Of a DNA stretch of 64,000 nt, positions 52,737 through 60,584 are shown piece by piece (position 1 is the first letter of the stretch; each line of letters begins with the position of its first letter). Both the position numbers and the translations under genes were made by a program. The notes under the pieces were generated by a model that did no database searches, was not told the origin of the DNA, and worked only from the letters and a program-made list of their open reading frames with translations. This stretch comes from Thermomicrobiales bacterium. Lineage in GTDB: Bacteria; Chloroflexota; Chloroflexia; Thermomicrobiales; CFX8. Where the stretch lies: contig JAMLIA010000003.1 in assembly GCA_023954495.1 (NCBI GenBank), forward strand, positions 1 through 64,000, given 5' to 3'.

Positions 52737-53901
52737 TGTCCTCGGTGTCGGTGAAGTAGGTACACGAAACGCGCACAGCGCTGGGGCGCTCGACGCGGCG
52801 CTGGGCGATGCGATCGTTATCCCAGAGCACGCGACTGACTTCTTCGCCGGCCAGGTCGGCGACAGTGAATGTCACGATCCCCGAAGAATCCTGCCAATCC
52901 TGCGGCGTTATCACCTGAACGCCCGGTATTTCCGCGAGTGCATCCTTCATCTGCGCTGAGATGGCGGCGACGTGGGAGAAGATCGCTTGCCAGCCGAGGT
53001 CAGCCTGGTACTCGATGGCGTCCGCCAAGGCTTCGTAGATGTGCCAGGCGCGCGTGCCGAACTCAAATCGCGACGCGTCGCCGGCAAATGCAAGTCGGGG
53101 TGGAGGATCAACCTGGTAGTGGTCGCGAGACCATGCAGGAGCGACAGCGCCATCACCGAAGTAGGCGGGCGGTACGAGATCGAGCGATCGGGGGCTGAAC
53201 CAGGCGAACCCGGTGCCCTTTGGACCGGCGAGCCACTTGTGGCCGTTGCCAATCACGAAGTCGGCGTTCAGCGTTGGAATGTCAACCGTGAATTGTCCGA
53301 CTGACTGCGAGGCGTCGATCAGGATCGTGACATCCGGTCCGACGATCTCGCGGATGCGCTCGACCGGCACTCGGATGCCGGTCTCGCAGGAGACCTGGCT
53401 CATGGCAACTACGCGTGTGTTAGCGGTAAGTCCGCTGCGGATATTGGCGATGAGTTCGTCCGGGTCAGGGCTCAATGGCACGAAACGCAGCTTGCCGCCG
53501 GCGCGCTCACAGGCGGCAAGCCAGGGGAATATCATGGCCGGGTGCTCTTCTGTCGAAGTCAGCACCTCCTCGCCGGACTGCAATGGGAAGCGTGCTGCGA
53601 TCCAGTTGATGCCGTCTGTGGCGTTCCGATTCAACGCGAGATCAGACGGCGCAACATTCAGCAGGTTCGCCAGCGTGCGACGCGCACGCTCGTAGCCTTC
53701 GACAGCGCGTGCTTGACCGGTGTGGCCGAAACGCTCGTACGCGGCGACGTACTCCAGGTGCCTGGCGAGGACAGGTTCGGCCATCACGCCGACAGTTCCG
53801 GTGTTGAGATAGGTCCACTCGCTCAGGATCTGCAGCGCCTGACGAACCTTGCTCAGGTCGTAGTCGGGAATCGGAGTTGCCACGTCCATCTGATCCGCCA
53901 C
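52690..53901 (-). CDS. Class V aminotransferase (cysteine desulfurase/isopenicillin-N epimerase-like)
   Basis: A 403-residue fold-type I PLP enzyme. YLNTGTVGVMAEPVL at the N terminus, NATDGINWIAARFPLQSGEEVLTSTEEHPAM, MSQVSCETGIRVPVERI, LIDASQSVGQFTVDIPTLNADFVIGNGHKWLAGPKGTGFAWF with the PLP lysine in GHKWL. A mobile catalytic cysteine loop is not obvious, so a SufS/NifS role is less likely than an EgtE- or epimerase-like lyase. ATG 53901. Confidence 0.88.
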   Translation of the reverse strand: MADQMDVATPIPDYDLSKVRQALQILSEWTYLNTGTVGVMAEPVLARHLEYVAAYERFGHTGQARAVEGYERARRTLANLLNVAPSDLALNRNATDGINWIAARFPLQSGEEVLTSTEEHPAMIFPWLAACERAGGKLRFVPLSPDPDELIANIRSGLTANTRVVAMSQVSCETGIRVPVERIREIVGPDVTILIDASQSVGQFTVDIPTLNADFVIGNGHKWLAGPKGTGFAWFSPRSLDLVPPAYFGDGAVAPAWSRDHYQVDPPPRLAFAGDASRFEFGTRAWHIYEALADAIEYQADLGWQAIFSHVAAISAQMKDALAEIPGVQVITPQDWQDSSGIVTFTVADLAGEEVSRVLWDNDRIAQRRVERPSAVRVSCTYFTDTEDITRLVDSVDRVARGR

Positions 53902-53973
53902 CTGACACTCACATCGAATGCATAGCGGACGGATCGTAGCAGAAGTGAGATCGCAATTCGATGGAATGGATAG

Positions 53974-54006
53974 ACGAAGGACCCGGCACTTCGCCAGGTC
54001 CTTCGT
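53974..54006. terminator. Hairpin after the Rad52-like/small-protein operon
   Basis: ACGAAGGACC (53974-53983) with GGTCCTTCGT (53997-54006). Weak T-tract. It ends the leftward two-gene unit. Confidence 0.65.
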
Positions 54007-54029
54007 GCAGGTGCTTTCGCAAAGATGAA

Positions 54030-54242
54030 TCAGGCGACGAGGGCGTCGTACAGCCGCTCGTAGTCACTCAGGAGCTTCAGCCAGTGTCGCTCCCAATGCG
54101 ACACATCCTTACCGCTCACCAGAGCTTCATCGATCATGCGATAGCCCTCTTCGAGGCGGGTCTCGATCATCTGGAGCTCTTCGCGGAGTGATGCGATGTG
54201 ATCAGTAACATCGATCGTCAGAGATGGCATTGCCGACATCAT
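54030..54242 (-). CDS. Small helical protein co-transcribed with the Rad52-like gene
   Basis: A 70-residue acidic, probably helical-hairpin protein (VTDHIASLREELQMIETRLEEGYRMIDEAL...HWERHWLKLLSDYERLYDALVA). Tandem ATGs at 54242/54239 follow GGAGAAAGGAT. No family recognised. It lies 29 nt after the Rad52-like stop under the same promoter and SOS-type box, so it may act with that protein. Confidence 0.75.
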   Translation of the reverse strand: MMSAMPSLTIDVTDHIASLREELQMIETRLEEGYRMIDEALVSGKDVSHWERHWLKLLSDYERLYDALVA

Positions 54243-54271
54243 CAGATCCTTTCTCCACCGGTCGCTGACGA

Positions 54272-54871
54272 TCAGGACGCCAGGCTTGCGGCGCCGCGTT
54301 CAGCCTGAATCTGCTCGATGAGCTGCGACATGTCGCGTCGACTCAACTCGCTGAGGCTGCTGCCGAACGTCTGCTGAGCTCGTTCTTCGATTCCATCGCT
54401 CGTTAGCCCGACTTCTCGAGCAATCGAACGCAGATACTTCATCTGACGATCAGTCGCATCCTGACGCGTATTCTGCGCGGGTCGCGGGCCGTCGCGCCGC
54501 GCCTGGAGTGCGACAGGTGCGTCAACAATGCGCTGCTGCTCAGCACCAAACTCGAAATCCCAGCAGAACTGTGTGCCGAACCCGAGTGCCGCCAATGCTC
54601 GACCGAGCGCCTTCGTCTCGGCCTTCTCCAAGTAATCGCCGAAGTCGTCAATGCCTTCGCTGCCCCAGCCTGTTGCTGACGCTCCGCTGGGGAGGGTGAC
54701 TCGAGCGCGGAAGACTGCCATGCTGTTGTGATGTTCGACGAGCTCGGTTTCGACTTGTGCCTCTGGATACTGCGAGCGCATCCAGACGAGACGCCACTTC
54801 ACTTCCAGATAATCTCGGCCACTCACCTTCGTGAGATAGCGGGTTGGATCGAATGCGGACTGCTCGCTCAC
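54272..54871 (-). CDS. Rad52/DdrA-like single-strand annealing protein (candidate)
   Basis: A 199-residue protein. The N-terminal 110 residues, with YLEVKWRLVWMRSQYPEAQVETELV, VFRARVTLPSGASATGWGSEG and EKAETKALGRALAALGFGTQF, match the pattern of the Rad52 superfamily (beta-sheet then the conserved KAxTxAxxRALxxLG helix). A linker precedes a C-terminal helical module (ATDRQMKYLRSIAREVGL...ELSRRDMSQLIEQIQAE), often attached to such proteins. Family members anneal complementary ssDNA or protect ends (DdrA). It has a near-consensus promoter and a LexA-type box, and diverges from dnaN-recF. No phage genes are nearby. Confidence 0.75.
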   Translation of the reverse strand: MSEQSAFDPTRYLTKVSGRDYLEVKWRLVWMRSQYPEAQVETELVEHHNSMAVFRARVTLPSGASATGWGSEGIDDFGDYLEKAETKALGRALAALGFGTQFCWDFEFGAEQQRIVDAPVALQARRDGPRPAQNTRQDATDRQMKYLRSIAREVGLTSDGIEERAQQTFGSSLSELSRRDMSQLIEQIQAERGAASLAS

Positions 54872-54909
54872 CGTCTGTTCTCCGTTTCCGTCTTCGTACT
54901 GCCGTCCGC

Positions 54910-54925
54910 TAGAACGGATGTTCTA
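54910..54925. promoter_or_regulatory. LexA (SOS) box over the Rad52-like gene start site
   Basis: TAGAACGGATGTTCTA, a 6-bp inverted repeat with 4-bp spacer. The core GAAC-GGAT-GTTC matches GAACRNRYGTTC exactly. It spans the expected transcription start, 6 bp downstream of the -10. Confidence 0.75.
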
Positions 54926-54930
54926 CATGC

Positions 54931-54959
54931 ATTCTAATCATATCGTGCCCACTTGTCAA
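54931..54959 (-). promoter_or_regulatory. Strong promoter of the Rad52-like operon
   Basis: Read leftward: TTGACA (54959-54954), 17-bp spacer, TAGAAT (54936-54931). The best -35 in the window, consistent with a tightly repressed gene. Confidence 0.75.
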
Positions 54960-55016
54960 CACCTGCTAATGCCGCTGCCGGGTTGGTCATTCACCGATCG
55001 GGAGTACGGCTGGCTG

Positions 55017-55025
55017 TGCTATAAT
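55017..55025 (+). promoter_or_regulatory. Extended -10 promoter of dnaN
   Basis: TGCTATAAT, about 41 bp before the dnaN GTG. Confidence 0.65.
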
Positions 55026-55066
55026 GCGGCCCAATTCAAGTGTACGGACACCAAGGAGCGTGACTG

Positions 55067-56209
55067 GTGCGGGTAACGTGCTCACAGGGAAGTCTCCATC
55101 GTGCGTTGTCGGTCGCCGGACGCGCCGTCGCCGCTAAGAGCACGCTGCCGGCGCTCGGGAACTACTTGCTTGAAGCTGCTGACGGGGCGCTGACGATTTC
55201 GGCAACCAACCTGGAGTTGGCGATCACCTGCCGGGTCGAGGCCGATGTTCTTGAGCCGGGGCGAATCACGGTTCAGGCCCGGGTGCTGAGCGAGTTCGTC
55301 GCCAGCCTTGACGATGAGCCTGTTGAGCTGAGTCAGGAACAGGGACCGTTGACAGTGACCGTGCGACAGCGAGCCACGCAAGCGCACGTCCGCGGCACCG
55401 ATCCTGAAGACTTCCCGGTGATTGCGCGAAACGTCGATGGTGGGGCGACTCTTGTTGTCGAGCCCGCGATCCTCCGCGACGCGATCTCTCGCGTCGTCTT
55501 TGCCGCTGCGAGCGACGACAGTCGTCCCGTGCTTGCTGGCGTGCAACTAACTGCTCGCGACAGCAAGCTCTCACTTGCGGCCGCTGATGGGTTCCGCATG
55601 TCCGTCCAGAAGCTGAACCTCGATCGCCCGGCCGATCAGGATCTGTCAATCATTGTTCCAGCGCGGTCGTTTCAGGAAGTCTCACGTGTTCTCGCCGATG
55701 GCGATGATGTCGTTGTCCTCACCGTCACGCCGAACCAGAGCCAGCTGCTTGTCTCGCTGGAGGATGTCTGGATCTCGACGCGCTTGATTGATGGTACGTT
55801 CCCGGATCTCTCGCAGATTATTCCGAAGGACTGGAACACGCGCACGACCGTCCAACGCGATGACCTGCTGGATGCGACCAGGCGGGCAACGATCTTCGCC
55901 CGCAGCAACAACGATGTCGTGAAGCTGGAAATCGAACCAGCAAACGAATCGCTCGATGTCGGGCGCGTCACTGTGACCGGGACAGCTGCCGATACCGGCG
56001 ATAACCGCGATGACATCGACGCTCAGGTTGAGGGCGAGGAAGTTCAGATCGCGTTCAATGGTCGGTACCTGAATGACGTGCTTTCTGTCCTGCGTGACGC
56101 GCGTGTGGCGTTTGAGCTGCAGGGACCGAACAGTGCCGGTGTGATCAAGGCTGCAGATTCTGAAGAATTCGTTCATGTCATCATGCCGATGGTCATTGGT
56201 GCCAGCTAG
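55067..56209 (+). CDS. dnaN: DNA polymerase III sliding clamp (beta subunit) DnaN
   Basis: A 380-residue clamp of three similar domains (about 1-125, 130-255, 256-380). Typical blocks: RALSVAGRAVAAKSTLPALGNYLLEAADGALTISATNLELAI, TLVVEPAILRDAISRVVFAAASDDSRPVLAGVQL, FPDLSQIIPKDWNTRTTVQRDDLLDATRRATIFAR, and the C-terminal HVIMPMVI that precedes the hydrophobic pocket. GTG 55067 with AAGGAG. dnaA is not upstream; the Rad52-like gene is. recF follows 12 bp later. Confidence 0.97.
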   Translation: MRVTCSQGSLHRALSVAGRAVAAKSTLPALGNYLLEAADGALTISATNLELAITCRVEADVLEPGRITVQARVLSEFVASLDDEPVELSQEQGPLTVTVRQRATQAHVRGTDPEDFPVIARNVDGGATLVVEPAILRDAISRVVFAAASDDSRPVLAGVQLTARDSKLSLAAADGFRMSVQKLNLDRPADQDLSIIVPARSFQEVSRVLADGDDVVVLTVTPNQSQLLVSLEDVWISTRLIDGTFPDLSQIIPKDWNTRTTVQRDDLLDATRRATIFARSNNDVVKLEIEPANESLDVGRVTVTGTAADTGDNRDDIDAQVEGEEVQIAFNGRYLNDVLSVLRDARVAFELQGPNSAGVIKAADSEEFVHVIMPMVIGAS

Positions 56210-56221
56210 CGACAGCAGCAG

Positions 56222-57430
56222 GTGACGAGTCCCGAACCAGTCATCCTCCGCAAGCTTGAGCTGGAACAATTTCGGGTCTACGAGTCGCTGAGTCTTGATG
56301 TACCGTCCGCCGGTCTTCGCATCATTGGTGCGAACGGTACCGGTAAGTCCTCACTCCTTGAAGCAATCGAGCTGGTGTCCACGACACGTCCGCGCCGCGG
56401 CGCGCTGGATAGTGACCTGATCGCGCACACCAGCGGCATAGATCTGGGTGTGCCCCCGTACGCTCGGGTTGACGCAACCGTGTGGCGGAGCGACACGGTT
56501 GTTGAAATCGGCGTGTTCATTCAGCGCTACGAACATCGGTCGGGAACGAAGAAGGTCCTGAAAGTTGCTGATCGGTCGCGGCGCGCTGGCGACGTCGTCG
56601 GGCTAGTCCCAACGGTCACGTTTTCGCCGGATGATCTGGATCTGGTTCTGGGCTCGCCGTCGGTGAGGCGACGCTTCCTTGACATCATGCTTTCGCAGAC
56701 TGACCGGCGCTACCTGGCGCACCTCTCGCGCTACGCCCGGATTTTGACGCAGCGAAACAGTCTCCTGAAGGACGTTGCCGCGTCAGGTGGGGATTCCTCG
56801 GATCAGTTTTCCTATTGGGACGAACAGATTATCGGCTTGGGGTCATACATTCTGGCGGCTCGGGTTCGGGCGCTAAGGATGATTGGCACGATGGCAACTG
56901 AGTCATTCGGCAATCTTACGCCCTTATCAGGTCAATTCAGCCTTTCCTACGCCTCGACGCTTGATGCAGTAGACGGATGGTGGGACTCAATAGCCGATGA
57001 TTCGAGCGACGTGATTGATGCTGCGCAACGGGTTGGCGTGCAATATGAGCGCCAATTGACGAAGGGGCGCGCCGCCGATATCGCGCGAGGATCGACGCTC
57101 ATCGGGCCACACCGGGACGATGTCCTGTTGCAGCTGAACGACCGAATACTGTCTCGATTTGGTTCACGTGGGCAGCAACGGCTGGCCGTGATGGCGCTGA
57201 AGATTGCCGAGCTCGCCCACGCGGAGTTTGCCACCGGATTCCGCCCGATTCTTCTTCTTGACGACATCCTCTCTGAACTCGACCCGCATCATCGCGACAC
57301 GCTCCTCGGGATCGTTGTGCGCGGTGGTCAGACGTTCATCACGGCGACGGAAGACTCGCTCGTGGATCGCGAAGAACTTCGTGACCTGGCCGCCGTTCGG
57401 CTCACTGGAGTCGGCCGTTTAGAGCGCTAG
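56222..57430 (+). CDS. recF: DNA replication and repair protein RecF
   Basis: A 402-residue SMC-like ATPase that loads RecA at gapped DNA. Walker A GANGTGKSS (about 39-47), LELEQFRVYESLSLDVPSAGLRII at the N terminus, signature-type GSRGQQRLAVMALKIAELAHAEFATG, Walker B PILLLDDILSELDPHHRDTLL. GTG 56222. It directly follows dnaN. Confidence 0.95.
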   Translation: MTSPEPVILRKLELEQFRVYESLSLDVPSAGLRIIGANGTGKSSLLEAIELVSTTRPRRGALDSDLIAHTSGIDLGVPPYARVDATVWRSDTVVEIGVFIQRYEHRSGTKKVLKVADRSRRAGDVVGLVPTVTFSPDDLDLVLGSPSVRRRFLDIMLSQTDRRYLAHLSRYARILTQRNSLLKDVAASGGDSSDQFSYWDEQIIGLGSYILAARVRALRMIGTMATESFGNLTPLSGQFSLSYASTLDAVDGWWDSIADDSSDVIDAAQRVGVQYERQLTKGRAADIARGSTLIGPHRDDVLLQLNDRILSRFGSRGQQRLAVMALKIAELAHAEFATGFRPILLLDDILSELDPHHRDTLLGIVVRGGQTFITATEDSLVDREELRDLAAVRLTGVGRLER

Positions 57431-57445
57431 CGGTGTCGATTTCGG

Positions 57446-57474
57446 TTGCGATTACGGGCATTCGTTCGTATACT
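57446..57474 (+). promoter_or_regulatory. Promoter of tRNA-Gln
   Basis: TTGCGA (57446-57451), 17-bp spacer, TATACT (57469-57474), 20 bp before the tRNA. Confidence 0.65.
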
Positions 57475-57494
57475 TCGTGACTGTTGCCTACCGA

Positions 57495-57568
57495 TGGGGA
57501 GTCGTCTAACGGTAGGACGTGTGACTCTGGATCACAAAGTTGGGGTTCGAATCCCTGCTCCCCAGCCA
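57495..57568 (+). tRNA. tRNA-Gln (anticodon CTG)
   Basis: Acceptor TGGGGAG/CTCCCCA, encoded CCA, anticodon stem TGTGA/TCACA and loop CTCTGGA (CTG reads CAG), T-loop TTCGAAT. Since gatB is present, it may be charged through GatCAB. Confidence 0.95.
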
Positions 57569-57579
57569 CAACGAGCAAA

Positions 57580-57613
57580 CGAGAAAGCCCGCCAATATAG
57601 GCGGGCTTTCTCG
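57580..57613. terminator. Bidirectional terminator after tRNA-Gln
   Basis: A 14-bp stem (57580-57593 with 57600-57613), loop AATATA. It serves tRNA-Gln and the convergent folate operon. Confidence 0.88.
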
Positions 57614-57634
57614 TTGGAATCGACCAACCGAACG

Positions 57635-57955
57635 TCAGTCGACGTTCCACTCCTGGTGAATGAGTTTCCTTCGGCGTGCGCGCATTCGAACCATTCCGGG
57701 GCGAATGCGGCCGAAGAAGCCGTAATAGAACAGCCCCCCAAAACCCCACGGTGCCGATAGCGCCGTCACCATCCAGAACGCGTCCGTTGTGGGGAACGCG
57801 ATCAGGATGATGATCGAAGTGACGATCTTGAATGCGAGAAGCGTCCAAACCGACGCCCAAACGATCGTTTTGATGTCGGCTGGATCTTCCCGGTACACGC
57901 CAGGCGCGTGCTTCTGGGACGTGTCTGCGTGGTGGTGTCTGGTATGGGGAGACAT
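57635..57955 (-). CDS. Small two-helix membrane protein of unknown function
   Basis: A 106-residue protein with a His-rich N terminus (MSPHTRHHHADTSQKHAPG), two TM helices (about 31-53, VWASVWTLLAFKIVTSIIILIAF, and about 57-80, AFWMVTALSAPWGFGGLFYYGFFG) and a basic tail (RMRARRRKLIHQEW). No family recognised. It is the last gene after fhs, 26 bp downstream. Confidence 0.75.
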   Translation of the reverse strand: MSPHTRHHHADTSQKHAPGVYREDPADIKTIVWASVWTLLAFKIVTSIIILIAFPTTDAFWMVTALSAPWGFGGLFYYGFFGRIRPGMVRMRARRRKLIHQEWNVD

Positions 57956-57981
57956 ATCCCGTTTCCTAATCTCGCTTGTGC

Positions 57982-59679
57982 CTAACTCAACCCTACGATC
58001 TCACCATCATCGTCAATGTCAATCCGCAACCCGGCCGGAGACTTCCCGAGCCCCGGCATTGTCCGCATCTCGCCAGCAATCGGATAGATGAAACCGGCGC
58101 CAGCCGAGGCACGCACTTCGCGGATCAACAGGTCGAAGCCTTCGGGACGTCCGACGAGCTGTGGATCACCGCTGAGCGACAGGTGCGTCTTGGCCATACA
58201 AATCGGCAAGTTGTCGTAGCCCATCTTCGTGTAGGCGCGGATCGCGCGCTCCGCACCCGGCGTGTAGCTGACTGAACCCGCCCCGTACATCTCCTTCGCG
58301 ATCGTCTCGATCTTGGACTTGATCGGTGTGTCGAGCTCGTAGAGATGCTTGAAGTTGCTGCCGTGTTCAGCTGCCCGTAACGTCGCGCGAGCGAGATCCG
58401 TGCCACCAGCTCCGCCTTCAGCAAACACCTTGCTGACCGCTACGTCAAATGCACCAGCTTCCATCGACACCTTCCGGACCAGCTCCATCTCAGCTTCAGT
58501 GTCATCAGGGAAGTGGTTGATGGCCACGACAACCGGGATGCCGTAGCTGCGGACATTCTCGATCTGCTTGACGAGATTGCCGATACCAGCGCGGAGTGCG
58601 TCCAGGTTTTCGCTGCTGAGTCCGGGATCGAGCGGGCGACCGGCAATGATCTTGAACCGACCGCTATGCGCCTTCAATGCGCGGATCGTTGCGACCAGTA
58701 CTGCCGCGTCCGGTTTGAGGCCGCTGACACGGCACTTGATATTGAAGTTCTTCTCGGCACCCAGGTCAGCACCGAAGCCGGCTTCGGTAATCAGTATGTC
58801 GGCGAGACGGAGGCCGATCTGATCGGATACGACCGACGAATTGCCATGAGCGATGTTGCCGAACGGCCCAGCGTGGACCAGCGCCGGTGTGTTCTCCAGC
58901 GTCTGGAGCAGATTCGGCTTGATCGCGTCCTTCATCAGTACGGTCATCGCGCCGGCGATGCCGAGCTGCTCGACAGTGACCGGCTGCTTATCCTTCGTCT
59001 GGCCGATGATGATGCGCTTGAAGCGGTCGCGGAGATCGTCGATGCTCGTTGCGAGCGCGAAGATCGCCATGATCTCCGAAGCAGCTGTAATGTCGAAGCC
59101 GGTCTCACGGGGGCTGCCATTACCATCACCAAGTCCGGTCACGATTTCGCGCAGTGAACGATCGTTGACATCGAGCACACGCCGCCACGTGATTGTCGAT
59201 GGATCGATGTTGAGCGGATTGCCCTGGAATAACGAGTTCTCAACGAACGCCGAGCAGAGATTGTGAGCGGCTGTTACGGCATGGAAATCGCCAGTGAGAT
59301 GGAGGTTCAGATCCTCCATTGGAATGACCTGTGCATGCCCGCCACCGGCAGCACCCTTGATTCCAAAGACCGGGCCCAGTGACGCCTGCCGGATTGCAAT
59401 GATGGCGTTGGCCCCAACGTGCGCCATTGCCTGACCGAGGCCGACCGTCGTCGTCGTCTTGCCTTCGCCGAGCGGCGTCGGTGTGATGGCTGTGCAGACG
59501 ACGTACTTGCCGAGCGGACGTTCAGTCGGACGCTGGAGCGCTTTGAGATCGATCTTGGCCTTGTAACGCCCGTACAGCTCAAGATCGTCTTCATGGATGT
59601 TCAGCTTGGACGCGATCTCGGTGATTGGCTTGAGCGTCGCTTGGTGCGCGATCTCAATGTCAGTCAGCATCGTGTTCAT
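57982..59679 (-). CDS. fhs: Formate-tetrahydrofolate ligase
   Basis: A 565-residue enzyme forming 10-formyl-THF from formate, THF and ATP. ATP site TPTPLGEGKTTTTVGLGQ (about 65-82); ASLGPVFGIKGAAGGGHAQVIPMEDLNLHLTGDFHA; TGFDITAASEIMAIFALA; GPFGNIAHGNSSVVSDQIGL; and ICMAKTHLSLSGDPQLVG near the end. Full length. ATG 59679 overlaps the folD stop (ATGA). Together with FolD and FchA it moves formate carbon to methylene-THF. Confidence 0.97.
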   Translation of the reverse strand: MNTMLTDIEIAHQATLKPITEIASKLNIHEDDLELYGRYKAKIDLKALQRPTERPLGKYVVCTAITPTPLGEGKTTTTVGLGQAMAHVGANAIIAIRQASLGPVFGIKGAAGGGHAQVIPMEDLNLHLTGDFHAVTAAHNLCSAFVENSLFQGNPLNIDPSTITWRRVLDVNDRSLREIVTGLGDGNGSPRETGFDITAASEIMAIFALATSIDDLRDRFKRIIIGQTKDKQPVTVEQLGIAGAMTVLMKDAIKPNLLQTLENTPALVHAGPFGNIAHGNSSVVSDQIGLRLADILITEAGFGADLGAEKNFNIKCRVSGLKPDAAVLVATIRALKAHSGRFKIIAGRPLDPGLSSENLDALRAGIGNLVKQIENVRSYGIPVVVAINHFPDDTEAEMELVRKVSMEAGAFDVAVSKVFAEGGAGGTDLARATLRAAEHGSNFKHLYELDTPIKSKIETIAKEMYGAGSVSYTPGAERAIRAYTKMGYDNLPICMAKTHLSLSGDPQLVGRPEGFDLLIREVRASAGAGFIYPIAGEMRTMPGLGKSPAGLRIDIDDDGEIVGLS

Positions 59680-60584
59680 TCACCTTCCGCTACTACATGG
59701 TCAGCCTCGGCCGCATCAGTCTTGGCAGCGCGCTGGTACTGCAGGGTAGCCGCCTTAATCGTATTGCGAAGGAGAACCGAGGTCGTGACCCGTCCCGTAC
59801 CCCCTGGAACCGGTGTTAAGGCACCGGCAACCTCTGTGACGCCCGTCGCGTCGGCATCGCCAACCATCTTGCCATCCACGAAATTTACGCCGAAGTCGAC
59901 GACGGTGGCCCCCGGACGGATCATATCCGCTCGCAGCGTTCCCGGGCGGCCCACTGCGCAAATGATGATGTCCGCTTCGCGCGTGTAGCGCTCCGGGTTC
60001 GGTGTGCGTGAATGGCAAATGGTTACGGTTGCGTTCTCGGCCAGCAGCATCGACGCCATTGGACGCCCAACGACCGGACTACGACCGAGCACGACCGCCG
60101 TGCGGCCAATGAGTGGGATCTGGTAGTGCTTGAGGAGTGCCATTCCACCAGCCGGAGTTGATGGCGCGAGGACATTGCGATCGTCGTGAAACAACCGTCC
60201 AGCATTGAACGTTGTCACTCCATCGATGTCCTTCAATGGGTCAAGCAGGTCAGCAACCTCGATGCGTGACAAGTGTGGAGGTAACGGCTGGAGAACGAGG
60301 ATGCCATGTACATCGTCGCGATGATTGAGCTCAAGCACTTGGCGATTCAGCTGGTTCTGGCTCACTGAACTGGCAAGCTCGACGACGTGCGCAGGGATAC
60401 CAACACCAGCCGCCGCCTTGACGATTGCATTCAGGTAGGCACGGGCACTCGGATCGCCGCCGACGAGGAGAATCGCCAAGCCAGGTGTGACCTGATAGCT
60501 GTTCTCAAACCTCCTCAATTCGTCAATTGCACGATCTCGTAGCGCACGTGACACCGGCCGACCGTCAAGCAACAGTGCAGTCAT
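59676..60584 (-). CDS. folD: Methylenetetrahydrofolate dehydrogenase FolD, cyclohydrolase residues lost
   Basis: A 302-residue FolD fold. The NADP(H) half has GRSPVVGRPMASMLLAENATVTICHS and ADIIICAVGRPG, intact. The active site normally reads YxxxKxKA with catalytic Lys54; here it is Y50-LNA-I54-V-K56. Gln98 of the VQxPLP motif is Leu (VLQPLP). Asp121 remains (KDIDG). Loss of K54 and Q98 should abolish methenyl-THF cyclohydrolase while sparing the dehydrogenase. The gene overlaps fchA and fhs by 4 bp on either side, so expression is coupled. Confidence 0.93.
   Translation of the reverse strand: MTALLLDGRPVSRALRDRAIDELRRFENSYQVTPGLAILLVGGDPSARAYLNAIVKAAAGVGIPAHVVELASSVSQNQLNRQVLELNHRDDVHGILVLQPLPPHLSRIEVADLLDPLKDIDGVTTFNAGRLFHDDRNVLAPSTPAGGMALLKHYQIPLIGRTAVVLGRSPVVGRPMASMLLAENATVTICHSRTPNPERYTREADIIICAVGRPGTLRADMIRPGATVVDFGVNFVDGKMVGDADATGVTEVAGALTPVPGGTGRVTTSVLLRNTIKAATLQYQRAAKTDAAEADHVVAEGE

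Noticed and set aside
54872-55066. Replication origin next to dnaN-recF
   Set aside because: No dnaA gene and no cluster of TTATCCACA-like DnaA boxes or AT-rich unwinding region; the gap is explained by two promoters and a LexA box.
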